From the NCBI GenBank assembly GCA_913060505.1, contig CAJXRQ010000022.1, forward strand, positions 1 through 59,255: DNA of 59,255 bases, written 5' to 3'. Positions 9,138 to 17,802 of this stretch are shown piece by piece. A model generated the notes under the pieces. That model was given only the letters and a program-made list of their open reading frames with translations, ran no database searches and was not told the DNA's origin. Positions within the stretch are counted from its first letter, which is position 1. Each line of letters begins with the position of its first letter. The DNA is from an uncultured Desulfovibrio sp. GTDB taxonomy: Bacteria > Desulfobacterota > Desulfovibrionia > Desulfovibrionales > Desulfovibrionaceae. The position numbers and the translations under genes are program-made.

Positions 9138-11825
9138 ATGAACACTCACGATTATCAAAGCGAAACCTACGAACAGTCCATCGCAGTGGTGGGCATGGCA
9201 GGCACCTATCACGGAGCCGCAACCCTGGACCAGTTGTGGGACAACCTCAAGGAAGGGTACGAAGCGGTTCGTTTCCTGGATGAGGACACGCTCAAGGCCA
9301 ATGGGTGCCCCCGGTCAATGCGGGAGCACCCCATGTTCGTCCCGGCCTCGGCCATGCTCAAGGACGTGTCCGGCTTTGACGCCGAGTTTTTCGGCTACAC
9401 CACCGCTGAAGCCACCCTCATGGATCCGCAACTGCGGCTGATGCTGCAGACGGCCTGGCACGCCTTCGAAAACGCCAACCTTGCTCCGGACCGTCTTGAA
9501 GGGCTGACAGGCGTCTTTGCCGGCGGACACCGGAGCGACTACCTGCTCTGCAACCTCGGTCCGGAATACAGCATCATGACGGGCATGCAGGCGCTCACCG
9601 CTTCCCTGTTCAACGGACAGGACTACCTGAGCACCTGGATTTCCTACAAACTCGGCCTGACCGGGCCAAGCGTCAACGTCCAGACAGCCTGCTCCACCGG
9701 CCTCGTGGCCGTGGCTACCGCATGCCAAAGCCTGCAGGATTACAGCTGCGACACCGCCCTGGCCATAACCTCGGCCATATTCAGCCCCAGGCACTGGGGC
9801 TATCTCGCCGAAACCGGAAGCATCCTGTCCGGCGACGGCCATTGCCGTCCCTACGATGCGGATGCGGTTGGCACCATCACCGGCGAAGGAGTCGGAGCCG
9901 TCATCCTGAAAAGACTCCACGACGCACTGGAGCAGGGAGACAACGTCCTGGGGGTCATCAGGGGATATGCGGTCAACAACGACGGAGCCCTTCGGGCCGG
10001 ATACGCCGCCCCGAGCGCCGCAGGACAACAAGCCCTGATCACCCAGGCACTGGCCAATGCGGGAATGCGAAGCGGGGACATCTCATACATTGAGGGGCAT
10101 GGAACGGGGACGCATCTCGGAGACCCAATCGAATTCAAGGCGCTCCGAAGCGTCTATGCGCAGACCGACCGGGACAGAGCCTGCTTCCTCGGATCCGTCA
10201 AGGCCAACCTGGGGCATCTGGGCGCCTGCGCGGGCATCGTGGGACTGCAAAAAGTTCTGCTCATGCTCCGCCATGGGGCCATTGCCCCCCAAATCAATTT
10301 TTCACGCCCCAACCCTGAACTGGGCATGGGAAAAAGCGCGTTCCAGATATGCACCGAACTGCGCGACTGGCCCGAAGACAGCCCCCGGACCGCCGGCATC
10401 AGCTCCTTCGGACTGGGCGGCACCAACTGCCATATACTCGTGGAGGGATTTTGTTCGCCGCAAAAACCGAAGCAGCACCGGGAACAGGACACGGGGATAC
10501 TGCCCATATGCCTCAGCGCAAAATCAAAAAAGGTCCTCGTCAACCTTTGTGAAGAGTGGGCGGACTTTCTCGCCTCCGGCGAGGTGAATGTCCACCTCGC
10601 AGCGGCAACCGCACTCACCGGGAGGACTGCCCTGCCCTGGCGTTTTGCCATCACAGCCGCAACCGGAGCCGAAGCGATCCGCGAACTGAAGACGCCGCTC
10701 AAGGGGATTCAGGCGGCCCCCGAACACAAGGGGCTCAAGGCTGCTCTGATCCTGGAAGAACCGGACTCGTTAGCGCCCTCCTTCGGCCCTGAACTCTATC
10801 AGGAATACGAGGCCTTCCGAAAAGCCTTTAACACCTGTGCCGACCAATGCGCAAAAATGCAGGGGCCGGATCTCGCGGCAATAGTGTCGGGACAATCCCC
10901 GGCGACTATGGATGACACCCGGGCCAAGCGTTTGCTGTACCTCGCTTCGGTCGTCAGTCTGGCCCACTTGCTGGCTTCACACGGTTTTGTCCCCGCCATG
11001 ATCGCCGGTAACGGGACCGGAGACCTAGCAGCACAGGTTCTCTCCGGAACGCTGTCCCTTGAGGAAGGGATGAAAAACCTTTCCGGGCACAATGGACAGC
11101 CCGACCGGAAGGACGCGGCTTCTCGGGAGTGGGCGCTCCCCGGCGCCGAGCTTGTGAACAGGCCGAATCACCACGAAGAAACCTTTGCAAAAACGGTGGA
11201 CGCCTGCGTCAGCCAAGGGGCCGATCTGCTTGTGACCATGAGCACCCCCATCGCAGCCCTCCCCAACGTTGGAGAAAATGACGGCCGGTTGCAATGGGTG
11301 TCGGTCCCGTCACAACCGGCCGAGGCAGGCCACGGCTACGCCCGAGCTCTGGCGGATCTCCATCTGGCCGGCGTGGATCTCGTGCCACGGGCACGGCCAG
11401 AATACGTCCAATGCCCGCAATACCCGTTTGCGCCGACCCGCTACTGGCCGGACAAGAGCCGAAACTTCTGCGACATGCTGGATTCCAGGACAGAGAGCGC
11501 AGACCGGACAGAGCCTCCGCATGCCGAGACAGGAAAAAACTCGGAGCAGGAAGACGGATCGAAAGGAAACGTGTCCATCGAACAGTGCATGTGCGATATA
11601 TGGAACCAGGCATTGGGCACCAGCGACATCACTTCCGACGATGACTTCTTTGAACGGGGCGGATCCTCCCTTTCAGCTATCGCCATTGTCGCCGACATCG
11701 AAAAATACACCGGGTTGACCATCCAGTTGCAGGAACTGATGCAGTTGCGGAGCATAGACAACGTGATAGCAAGGCTGTCCCAACTGGCGGAAGAGGAATC
11801 CCGCGAATGCTGCAACAACGTTTGA
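9138..11825 (+). CDS. PKS module KS-AT(inactive)-ACP
   Basis: A modular type I polyketide synthase of one module. The ATG at 9138 has GGATGG eight bases upstream and is preferred to the in-frame TTG at 9111. The ketosynthase is intact: active Cys in QTACSTGL, His in EGHGTGTHLGD, and His in NLGHLGACAG. The following acyltransferase-like region (about 10720-11450) is decayed. The GHSxGE nucleophile motif reads GNGTGD at about 11008-11025, the GQG entry motif is missing, and the region is short. A C-terminal ACP carries GGSSL near 11660. There is no KR, DH or ER. The module therefore needs malonate loaded by another AT; the only intact AT in the window is in the PKS at 36073-40323. The domain calls are firm and the trans-loading is inferred. 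Confidence 0.93.
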   Translation: MNTHDYQSETYEQSIAVVGMAGTYHGAATLDQLWDNLKEGYEAVRFLDEDTLKANGCPRSMREHPMFVPASAMLKDVSGFDAEFFGYTTAEATLMDPQLRLMLQTAWHAFENANLAPDRLEGLTGVFAGGHRSDYLLCNLGPEYSIMTGMQALTASLFNGQDYLSTWISYKLGLTGPSVNVQTACSTGLVAVATACQSLQDYSCDTALAITSAIFSPRHWGYLAETGSILSGDGHCRPYDADAVGTITGEGVGAVILKRLHDALEQGDNVLGVIRGYAVNNDGALRAGYAAPSAAGQQALITQALANAGMRSGDISYIEGHGTGTHLGDPIEFKALRSVYAQTDRDRACFLGSVKANLGHLGACAGIVGLQKVLLMLRHGAIAPQINFSRPNPELGMGKSAFQICTELRDWPEDSPRTAGISSFGLGGTNCHILVEGFCSPQKPKQHREQDTGILPICLSAKSKKVLVNLCEEWADFLASGEVNVHLAAATALTGRTALPWRFAITAATGAEAIRELKTPLKGIQAAPEHKGLKAALILEEPDSLAPSFGPELYQEYEAFRKAFNTCADQCAKMQGPDLAAIVSGQSPATMDDTRAKRLLYLASVVSLAHLLASHGFVPAMIAGNGTGDLAAQVLSGTLSLEEGMKNLSGHNGQPDRKDAASREWALPGAELVNRPNHHEETFAKTVDACVSQGADLLVTMSTPIAALPNVGENDGRLQWVSVPSQPAEAGHGYARALADLHLAGVDLVPRARPEYVQCPQYPFAPTRYWPDKSRNFCDMLDSRTESADRTEPPHAETGKNSEQEDGSKGNVSIEQCMCDIWNQALGTSDITSDDDFFERGGSSLSAIAIVADIEKYTGLTIQLQELMQLRSIDNVIARLSQLAEEESRECCNNV

Positions 11826-11847
11826 AGCGAATAGAAAGGAACACGCG

Positions 11848-14800
11848 ATGAACACGAATTTGTCCGCACTCAATAAACGGCTGACCGCCTTTTCTGCTCA
11901 AGAAAAGAAAGGGCACAAGGCCATGCCTGCACCGGAACTCAGGTATACCCCCTTCCCCCTCAACCCCATGCAGCAGGCATATTGGATAGGTCGCAGCAAC
12001 GATATGGCAGGAGGCGGCACGGCCATTCAGTATTATATCGATTTCGCCATGAGCAATTTTGACGAGGAGCGTTTCAACACCGCCCTCAATGCACTGATCA
12101 TGCGCCACGACATGTTGCGGGTGGTCGTACTGCCGGACGGCACGCAACAGGTGTTGCGCACCCCCTCGCCCGTGAGCATCGGCATCAAGGACATCTCCTC
12201 CCTCGGGGAAGAAGAACAGGGCAAACGGCTCAAGGCCATTGTTGACGAGATGTGGCAGACGGTCAGCGATCTGACCAAGTGGCCCCAGAACGAGTTCCGT
12301 TTCACTATCACGGACAGGCCAAACAACGGCATCCTGCACTGCAAGCTGGATATGTGGTGCTTTGACGGGCGCAGCTCACAAATCTTTTTCGAGGAACTGG
12401 CCGCACTCTACCGCGATCCGCAAACCCGATTGCGCCCACTTGAGCTGCGCTTCTGCGATTACATGCGCACGGTGCTCCGGCAGGAACAAAGCGCCCGTTT
12501 CAGCCGGGATCTGACGTATTGGAAAAAACGCCTCAAAGAGCTCCCTCCGCCCCCCGCCCTGCCAATGGTGCCGCCAGGCCTGCAGGAGAAGCTGGTGGAT
12601 GGCAGCCCATTCACCACCCTTGAGCACACCCTGCCCAAGGAGGCCACTTCCCGCATCCTCAACACATGCGCCAAGCAAGGCGTGTCCCTGACCTCCTTCA
12701 TGGCTTCGGCATACAGCGACGTGCTGGCTTTCTGGAGCGGACAAAAAGACATGACCCTCAACTTCCCACGCTTCAACAGGCAGTTGGACTGGCACCCGGA
12801 TGTAAACGACATGATAGGAGAGTTCGCTTCCTTCACGCTACTGGAGATCCGCCGGTCCGAGGGAAGCACCTTTCTCGACCGGACCAGAAAGCTGCAGGAG
12901 CGCATGTGGGAAGATCTGGATCACGGGAGCGTCTCGGGCCTGCGGGTGCTTCGCGAGAGAATCATCGAAACAGGACTGCCGGAAATGCAGGCCATGCCCA
13001 TCGTATTCACGGCCATGCCCGACCGCCGCGACTCGCGCGATGCCCTGGAAAAAGCCTTTGCGGTTTTCGGCGACATCGTCTCCTGCAAGGGAGCCACCCC
13101 CCAGGTGTGGCTGGACTGCCAGTACTTCGTCCTCAACGACGCGCTGGAGATCAGCTGGGACTTCCAAAAAACAGTTTTCCCAAAGGGCATGGTAGAGGCC
13201 ATGTTCAATGAATATATCCGGATATTGACAGCCCTCTCAAACGAAACGCAATGGCTGCAAACAAATGTTGTCCGTATCCCCCGGCAGCAATTTACTTTGC
13301 GCCTTTCGCAAAACAACCTCCCCATGGAAACGGCGGGTGAAAACGCCTTCCGGCTCTTCTCGCAAACGGCTCGCAACCAGCCGGATAAGCCCGCATTGAT
13401 CAGCGGTTCAACAACCATTTCCTATGGCCAACTCCACGAGATATCCCTCCGCCTGGCCGGGGCTATCCTTCCCCATGCAAAAGGCAACAGTGCCGTCCCG
13501 GCCTGCGTGGCGGTTCTGCTGCAACGCGGATGGGAACAGCAGGCAGCCGTCATGGGCATTGAAGCGGCCGGACTGGCTTACGTCCCCATAGACCCGGCCA
13601 TGCCCCGAGATCGGCTGGAAACCATCCTTGCCGCGGCATCGCCCTTCCTGACCATCACAGACGCCACACTACGCCGGAATCTGAACGAAAAGGACCACCC
13701 GGCGGCCTCCTTGGACGAGTTGCTGGAAAAGGGCTCCCGGCTTGATTTGCAGCACTTGGAAAAAACCGTAACCGGCCCTGAGAAAAACACCCCGGCCTAT
13801 ATTATTTTCACCTCCGGCTCCACAGGAACGCCCAAAGGCGTGACCGTGGGGCATGAAGCGTTGCTGAACCTGGTGACCTATAGCAACCGGCAGTTCAACC
13901 TCGGTCCCGATGACACGGTATTCGGCATAACCGCTCTGCACCACGACCTCTCCGTTTACGATATCTTCGGTACCCTGGCGGCCGGTGCCAGACTTGTCCT
14001 TCCCACTCCTGAGGAAGCCGGATCGCCGGAGCAATGGGCCGAGCTTACCGAAAGACATGGCATAACGTTCTGGAACAGCGTTCCCATGTACATGGAACAG
14101 CTGCTGTCCACCGGTGCGAAACAAAAAAACTCCCTGAAAACCGTTGTCCTGGGCGGAGACTGGGTGGACCCCGGCATCAAGGATCGAATGGTGAAGGGGG
14201 CCCCGAACGCGGCCCTTTACACCATTGGCGGCCCGACGGAAACCACGGTTTGGAATATCATCAACCGAGTCGAGGAACTCGCTCCCGGATGGGAAAGCCT
14301 GCCCTACGGCAGACCCATCAACAACGCCAGCTACCATATTCTCAACGGAGACCTGAAAGACGTGCCGGACTGGGTCCAGGGAGAGATGTTCTGCGGCGGC
14401 ACCCCGCTTTGTACACGGGCCAGTCTGGATGAAGAGGAAAACCAGCGGGCCTTCACGGTGCACCCCATCACGGGGGAAACCATTTACCGTACCGGCGACC
14501 TTGGCCGGTTCCGGCCGGGCGGGATGATAGAGATACTTGGCAGAAAGGACTTTCAGCTGAACATTAACGGATACCGTCTGGACCCCGGCGAAGTGGAACA
14601 GGCAATAGCCCGACATGAAGCTGTCGAACGGGCCATAGTCACCGCCGGCACCGGCTCCAAAACCGGAAACCATTCACCGGCAATTCTGACGGCGTTCGTC
14701 AAACCAGTCTCCCCAAATACGAAAGAAGCGCTTGAACGCGGTCTGCGCCAATGGGTCAACGAAATCCTACCCGTTACAATGCGCCCACGAAGGTGGGTGT

Positions 14801-15165
14801 TCCTGGACGACTTTCCGCTCACGCCCAATGGCAAAGTGGACCGTAAATCGTTATGCGCGCTTGCAGACAAGGGGGCGACGAACGAAACAACCGACCGTCG
14901 ACCGCCAAAAAACCCTGTGGAATCATTCCTTCTCGAAGTATGGGAAGAAATTTTGCCATCGGAAGGGCTGGATGTGACCAGTAGTTTCTTTGAAGCCGGA
15001 GGCGATTCTCTCAAGGCAATGCAGGTGTTCGCCAGGGTGGAGAACAAGCTGGGGCTGCGCATCTCGCTCGCACAGGTGTTCATTACGCCAACCATTGAAG
15101 GGTTGGCCGAACATGTTTACGAATTGATTGAAAGAACGGCCGCGCCCGAGACGGAGAGCGCATAG
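11848..15165 (+). CDS. NRPS module Cy-A-T, Cys-type heterocyclization
   Basis: An NRPS module of 1105 residues. AAAGGA lies eight bases before the ATG. The first domain is a heterocyclization (Cy) domain rather than a normal C domain: it has PLNPMQQAYWIGR near residue 35 and the DxxxxDxxS signature (DMWCFDGRS) near residue 168. Such domains condense and then cyclize Cys, Ser or Thr to a thiazoline or oxazoline. The A domain has FTSGSTGTPKG (near 13810), DLSVYDIFG, FWNSVPMYM, LGGDW and IGGPTETTVW, which fit the DLYN-type Cys code of the yersiniabactin/pyochelin family. A10 is intact (LTPNGKVDRKSL). The T domain has GGDSL near residue 1052. No thioesterase, methyltransferase or reductase follows, so the release step is elsewhere. 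It is the last gene of the plus-strand operon. Confidence 0.95.
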   Translation: MNTNLSALNKRLTAFSAQEKKGHKAMPAPELRYTPFPLNPMQQAYWIGRSNDMAGGGTAIQYYIDFAMSNFDEERFNTALNALIMRHDMLRVVVLPDGTQQVLRTPSPVSIGIKDISSLGEEEQGKRLKAIVDEMWQTVSDLTKWPQNEFRFTITDRPNNGILHCKLDMWCFDGRSSQIFFEELAALYRDPQTRLRPLELRFCDYMRTVLRQEQSARFSRDLTYWKKRLKELPPPPALPMVPPGLQEKLVDGSPFTTLEHTLPKEATSRILNTCAKQGVSLTSFMASAYSDVLAFWSGQKDMTLNFPRFNRQLDWHPDVNDMIGEFASFTLLEIRRSEGSTFLDRTRKLQERMWEDLDHGSVSGLRVLRERIIETGLPEMQAMPIVFTAMPDRRDSRDALEKAFAVFGDIVSCKGATPQVWLDCQYFVLNDALEISWDFQKTVFPKGMVEAMFNEYIRILTALSNETQWLQTNVVRIPRQQFTLRLSQNNLPMETAGENAFRLFSQTARNQPDKPALISGSTTISYGQLHEISLRLAGAILPHAKGNSAVPACVAVLLQRGWEQQAAVMGIEAAGLAYVPIDPAMPRDRLETILAAASPFLTITDATLRRNLNEKDHPAASLDELLEKGSRLDLQHLEKTVTGPEKNTPAYIIFTSGSTGTPKGVTVGHEALLNLVTYSNRQFNLGPDDTVFGITALHHDLSVYDIFGTLAAGARLVLPTPEEAGSPEQWAELTERHGITFWNSVPMYMEQLLSTGAKQKNSLKTVVLGGDWVDPGIKDRMVKGAPNAALYTIGGPTETTVWNIINRVEELAPGWESLPYGRPINNASYHILNGDLKDVPDWVQGEMFCGGTPLCTRASLDEEENQRAFTVHPITGETIYRTGDLGRFRPGGMIEILGRKDFQLNINGYRLDPGEVEQAIARHEAVERAIVTAGTGSKTGNHSPAILTAFVKPVSPNTKEALERGLRQWVNEILPVTMRPRRWVFLDDFPLTPNGKVDRKSLCALADKGATNETTDRRPPKNPVESFLLEVWEEILPSEGLDVTSSFFEAGGDSLKAMQVFARVENKLGLRISLAQVFITPTIEGLAEHVYELIERTAAPETESA

Positions 15166-15205
15166 CCGTAAGCGACTGGTAAGAGGATCTAAAAAAACAT
15201 CATAA

Positions 15206-15244
15206 CGGCACAATGCGGGAAGAAACCAGGCCCGCATTGTGCCG
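15206..15244. terminator. Strong hairpin terminator between convergent genes
   Basis: A perfect 14-bp stem (CGGCACAATGCGGG at 15206-15219 and its complement at 15231-15244) with an 11-base loop separates the plus-strand NRPS operon from the convergent GluTR-like gene. On the minus strand it is followed, about eight bases later, by a run of seven T. On the plus strand no T run follows. It therefore terminates the minus-strand gene well and may also stop the NRPS transcript. Confidence 0.8.
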
Positions 15245-15268
15245 CATGGCCGCCGGGTTCTATCCCGG

Positions 15269-16222
15269 TCAGGCCACTTCTGAAGTTTCGACCCTGCAGG
15301 CCTCCACCGCAATACCATCCATTATGTCATTTTTTATGCACTGGGCTTCGAACCGCTTGCGGTCATTGCACCTGTCAACGTAGTCGTAATAATCCTCGGA
15401 ATAGGTATCTCCATAGAATATCGGCCCCACTTCCTTCTGGAAAAGCGGGACGGCGGAAAGATCAAATACGCCCCGGCATGACTCAGACAACAGAATCGGC
15501 CTGACCTTTTCGGCATAATTGTCCCGCTCAAGTCCGTTCGTCGCAATGATGCAATAGTAGGGTTGCCGGTCGACTGCACAAAACTCCTCGCAGCGAAGGA
15601 CTATTTTTTTCTGTTCTTTTTCAAATTTCTTTTTCAGATTCCTGGGCGATCTGGTGATGAAGTTCACGCGCTCGAACTGCGTCTGCACTCCCTTTTGCAA
15701 AAAGTCTCTGGCCAGCATGCCGCTTCCGACGATCACCAGTCCGACATCGCTTTCATCGCTCTTGGCAATGACTTCATTCAAAATGGCCAGCGATATGTCC
15801 TCGTAATTCATGTCAGCATAAAACACCCTGTCTTTCCTGATGCGCTCGGCTTCCAGCAACGCTTCCTTGAACATGGTCTTCAGTTCATTCTTGTCGTCAG
15901 CATCCCTGATGGACTTCTGAACCTGATAAAAGACATTCCTTTCGCCGAGGATCTGGGACTCCACTCCTGCTCCGATGGAAATCAGGCGTTTCATCACGTT
16001 GTCCCGCCCGGAAATATGTTTGAACGGCAATCCCAGATGAGAAATCGGATTGTGCTCAAAAGGAGTGTAGAGTTCGATGCGCTGACAGGTGGCCAGCACA
16101 ATGCTGTCTCCCAGATCCAGGGAGTCATCCTGCGCCAGGGTCGAATAAATTCGACCGATTTTTTGGGCGGAGTAAAAGGAATGGTCGACATAGTAGCAAT
16201 GAAAAATCCTGTTCTGAAGCAT
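15269..16222 (-). CDS. Glutamyl-tRNA reductase-like protein, short form
   Basis: About 317 residues from the ATG at 16222, which has AAAGGA about eight bases upstream; the open frame extends to 16291 without a better site. It resembles glutamyl-tRNA reductase (HemA). The catalytic Cys motif is present (ATCQRIELY, where HemA has S-T-C-N-R-T-E), as are GVESQILGERNVFYQVQKS (HemA GLDSxxLGExQIxxQVK) and a Rossmann segment (VIVGSGMLARDFLQ). It is about 100 residues shorter than HemA, and the long C-terminal dimerization region is mostly absent. HemA reduces tRNA-bound glutamate to glutamate-1-semialdehyde. Here the gene sits convergent to the NRPS operon and directly downstream of an AraC regulator, which suggests a role in the secondary product, perhaps reducing an aminoacyl thioester or aminoacyl-tRNA. 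Family membership is fairly secure; the substrate is unknown. Confidence 0.8.
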   Translation of the reverse strand: MLQNRIFHCYYVDHSFYSAQKIGRIYSTLAQDDSLDLGDSIVLATCQRIELYTPFEHNPISHLGLPFKHISGRDNVMKRLISIGAGVESQILGERNVFYQVQKSIRDADDKNELKTMFKEALLEAERIRKDRVFYADMNYEDISLAILNEVIAKSDESDVGLVIVGSGMLARDFLQKGVQTQFERVNFITRSPRNLKKKFEKEQKKIVLRCEEFCAVDRQPYYCIIATNGLERDNYAEKVRPILLSESCRGVFDLSAVPLFQKEVGPIFYGDTYSEDYYDYVDRCNDRKRFEAQCIKNDIMDGIAVEACRVETSEVA

Positions 16223-16677
16223 AGCGTAACATCCTTTGCGTTTTGATTTGTACTGCCTTGAATGGTCATCACTGCAGGGGGGAATACGCATGAAGCCCAG
16301 AAGCCCATCTCAAGCCGATAATCCAAACCGACAAATGCCACGGGCAAAAGTCCAGGCCGTTGTCACCGTCCACGGGGACCCCGTAGCGGCTGATGAGGCG
16401 CCAGTCGATTGTGCTGAAAACCGCCTTCACCGATTGAAGTTAGTAATCAAAATCAATAAAAAGTGACGCCTTTTCGCTTTCTCCCTGCGCAAACCGGGAG
16501 AAGAGCGAAGCAAATCCTCAACCGACTAAGGCATGGTAACGCATTCGGCAAACACCGCTGTTCAGATTCGTTTAATAATTGCCCGATTTGGGGTGAAAAC
16601 GGCAGCGATCGGACGAAAGGCCCAGAGCCGTTCTAAATATTGGTTTTCCGCTCCGGCCCGAGGGCCGGGCTCCACGT
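16223..16677. promoter_or_regulatory. Intergenic region upstream of GluTR-like gene
   Basis: This 455-base stretch has no convincing gene. It should hold the promoter of the GluTR-like gene. It contains an AT-rich imperfect inverted element at 16433-16457 (ATTGA...TCAAT arms), a GC-rich hairpin near 16653-16668 just past the AraC stop, and a 16-base motif at 16609-16624 that recurs upstream of the dehydrogenase-led operon. Confidence 0.45.
16609..16624 (-). promoter_or_regulatory. Shared 16-base motif, copy 1
   Basis: TCGGACGAAAGGCCCA on the plus strand. A copy with a single mismatch occurs at 30900-30915. Both copies lie 30-60 bases after the stop of an AraC-type regulator gene and 340-390 bases before the next minus-strand gene. 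It is a candidate AraC-regulator binding site; this is inference from position and repetition. Confidence 0.4.
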
Positions 16678-17667
16678 TCACCGCTGGGGCGCTCCGCCTT
16701 CGGACTGAAAGCGTGAGACGGCCTTCGGCGTCATCCCGTAGTGTTTTTTGAAAGCCTCGATGAAATGGCTGGTATTGGAATATCCCACTTCTGATGCGCA
16801 TTCGCCCACATTATGCTGGCGGTTGGAAAGCGCCGAGTAGGCGTATGCCATTCTGCATTGTTGGATATACTGGGCGATGGTCGTTGAATAAAGCGCCTTG
16901 AAGGCCTTGTTCGCCTTTGAAAAGCTCATTCCGATCTCCGAGCAGATTTTGGCAGCCGAATGAATTGAACTATACCGGGACTCGATGATGGCCTTGAGAT
17001 CCGCCAGCCTTCGCCTGTCATCGTCATGCACGGAGACAGCAGGACGTGAAGCGGCTTCAGCCGCCTGGTGTATGAATTTGGCGAAGAGGCTGAAGACCTT
17101 TCCCCTGAGCTGCAGTCCTCCCGCATCATGGACCGCCTGCATATCGAGAATGTTGTTGGCGTCAATCAGCGTTCCCGGCTTCGCGATTCCGCTGACCGAC
17201 TCGCCCCCGCCCGGGCTTTGCATCACGGCCTGGCCCAGGCTTGCACGCACATCGGAACTCAACCCGCACCCGAAATGGTCCTCCAGGACAGATTCCTGGA
17301 CCATAAACCCGACGAGACTGCACCCATCCTGTGCCGGCAACGCCACTTCGACCTCCCGGTTGCGCCACCGCCCAAGTATAAACATGTTCTTTTGCAGGTC
17401 GTATCGTCTCCCCCCGATGGAATATTCGGCCATTCCCTCCAAAAAGAGAACGGCCGAAATGATGGGCTCATCGCAGGTTATCCGCCGCTGAATCGGGGAC
17501 TCAAGACTCACGGAACCGAATGCACCGAAAAGGAATCCGGGCAGCGGGATAAAACAGATGCCGTCACTCGCTCCATTTTCTTTTGAAAGCTGCGTGTTGG
17601 TGCCTACCGATTTGGGACAAGAGAGAAACGACAAAAACGAATCGACCCCGGAAAACAAGCCATGCAT
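16678..17667 (-). CDS. AraC-family regulator (PchR/YbtA-like), copy 1
   Basis: A transcription factor with a C-terminal AraC double helix-turn-helix. The segments AKICSEIGMSFSKANKAFKALY and ECASEVGYSNTSHFIEAFKKHYGMTPKA are the two helix-turn-helix parts. The N-terminal part (LPGFLFGAFG, QKNMFILGRW) matches the ligand-sensing region of siderophore regulators such as PchR and YbtA. The preferred start is the ATG at 17667 with GAGG five bases upstream; a GTG at 17703 is in frame. It is a paralogue of the regulator at 30950-32014. An inverted repeat at 17695-17720 lies directly upstream, so it is probably Fur-controlled. It likely activates transport and biosynthesis genes when the metallophore returns; the effector is inferred. 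Confidence 0.9.
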   Translation of the reverse strand: MHGLFSGVDSFLSFLSCPKSVGTNTQLSKENGASDGICFIPLPGFLFGAFGSVSLESPIQRRITCDEPIISAVLFLEGMAEYSIGGRRYDLQKNMFILGRWRNREVEVALPAQDGCSLVGFMVQESVLEDHFGCGLSSDVRASLGQAVMQSPGGGESVSGIAKPGTLIDANNILDMQAVHDAGGLQLRGKVFSLFAKFIHQAAEAASRPAVSVHDDDRRRLADLKAIIESRYSSIHSAAKICSEIGMSFSKANKAFKALYSTTIAQYIQQCRMAYAYSALSNRQHNVGECASEVGYSNTSHFIEAFKKHYGMTPKAVSRFQSEGGAPQR

Positions 17668-17694
17668 TGGAACCTCGCTGAGGGTATCATTATC

Positions 17695-17720
17695 AACTTT
17701 CACAATTGAAATTGAAAGTT
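17695..17720. promoter_or_regulatory. Inverted repeat, Fur-like operator of AraC copy 1
   Basis: AACTTTCA (17695-17702) and its exact complement TGAAAGTT (17713-17720) are separated by ten AT-rich bases. Next to it, the minus strand reads GATAATGATA, the first ten bases of the classical Fur box. It lies 28 bases before the preferred start of the AraC gene, where a repressor would block transcription or initiation. Assignment to Fur is inferred. Confidence 0.55.
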
Positions 17721-17802
17721 AATATCAATCAATCTCATTGTAAAGCACGAATCCCAACAGCGTAATATTTTGGACAAATTCTTTGTTCAATAAGAACCGG
17801 GT

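Noticed and set aside
15269..16222. Housekeeping hemA
   Set aside because: Too short, lacks the dimerization region, and is placed in a metallophore cluster without other haem genes.
16298..16466. Small plus-strand gene upstream of the GluTR-like gene
   Set aside because: Low-complexity composition, no ribosome site or recognizable family, and it lies where the promoter is expected.
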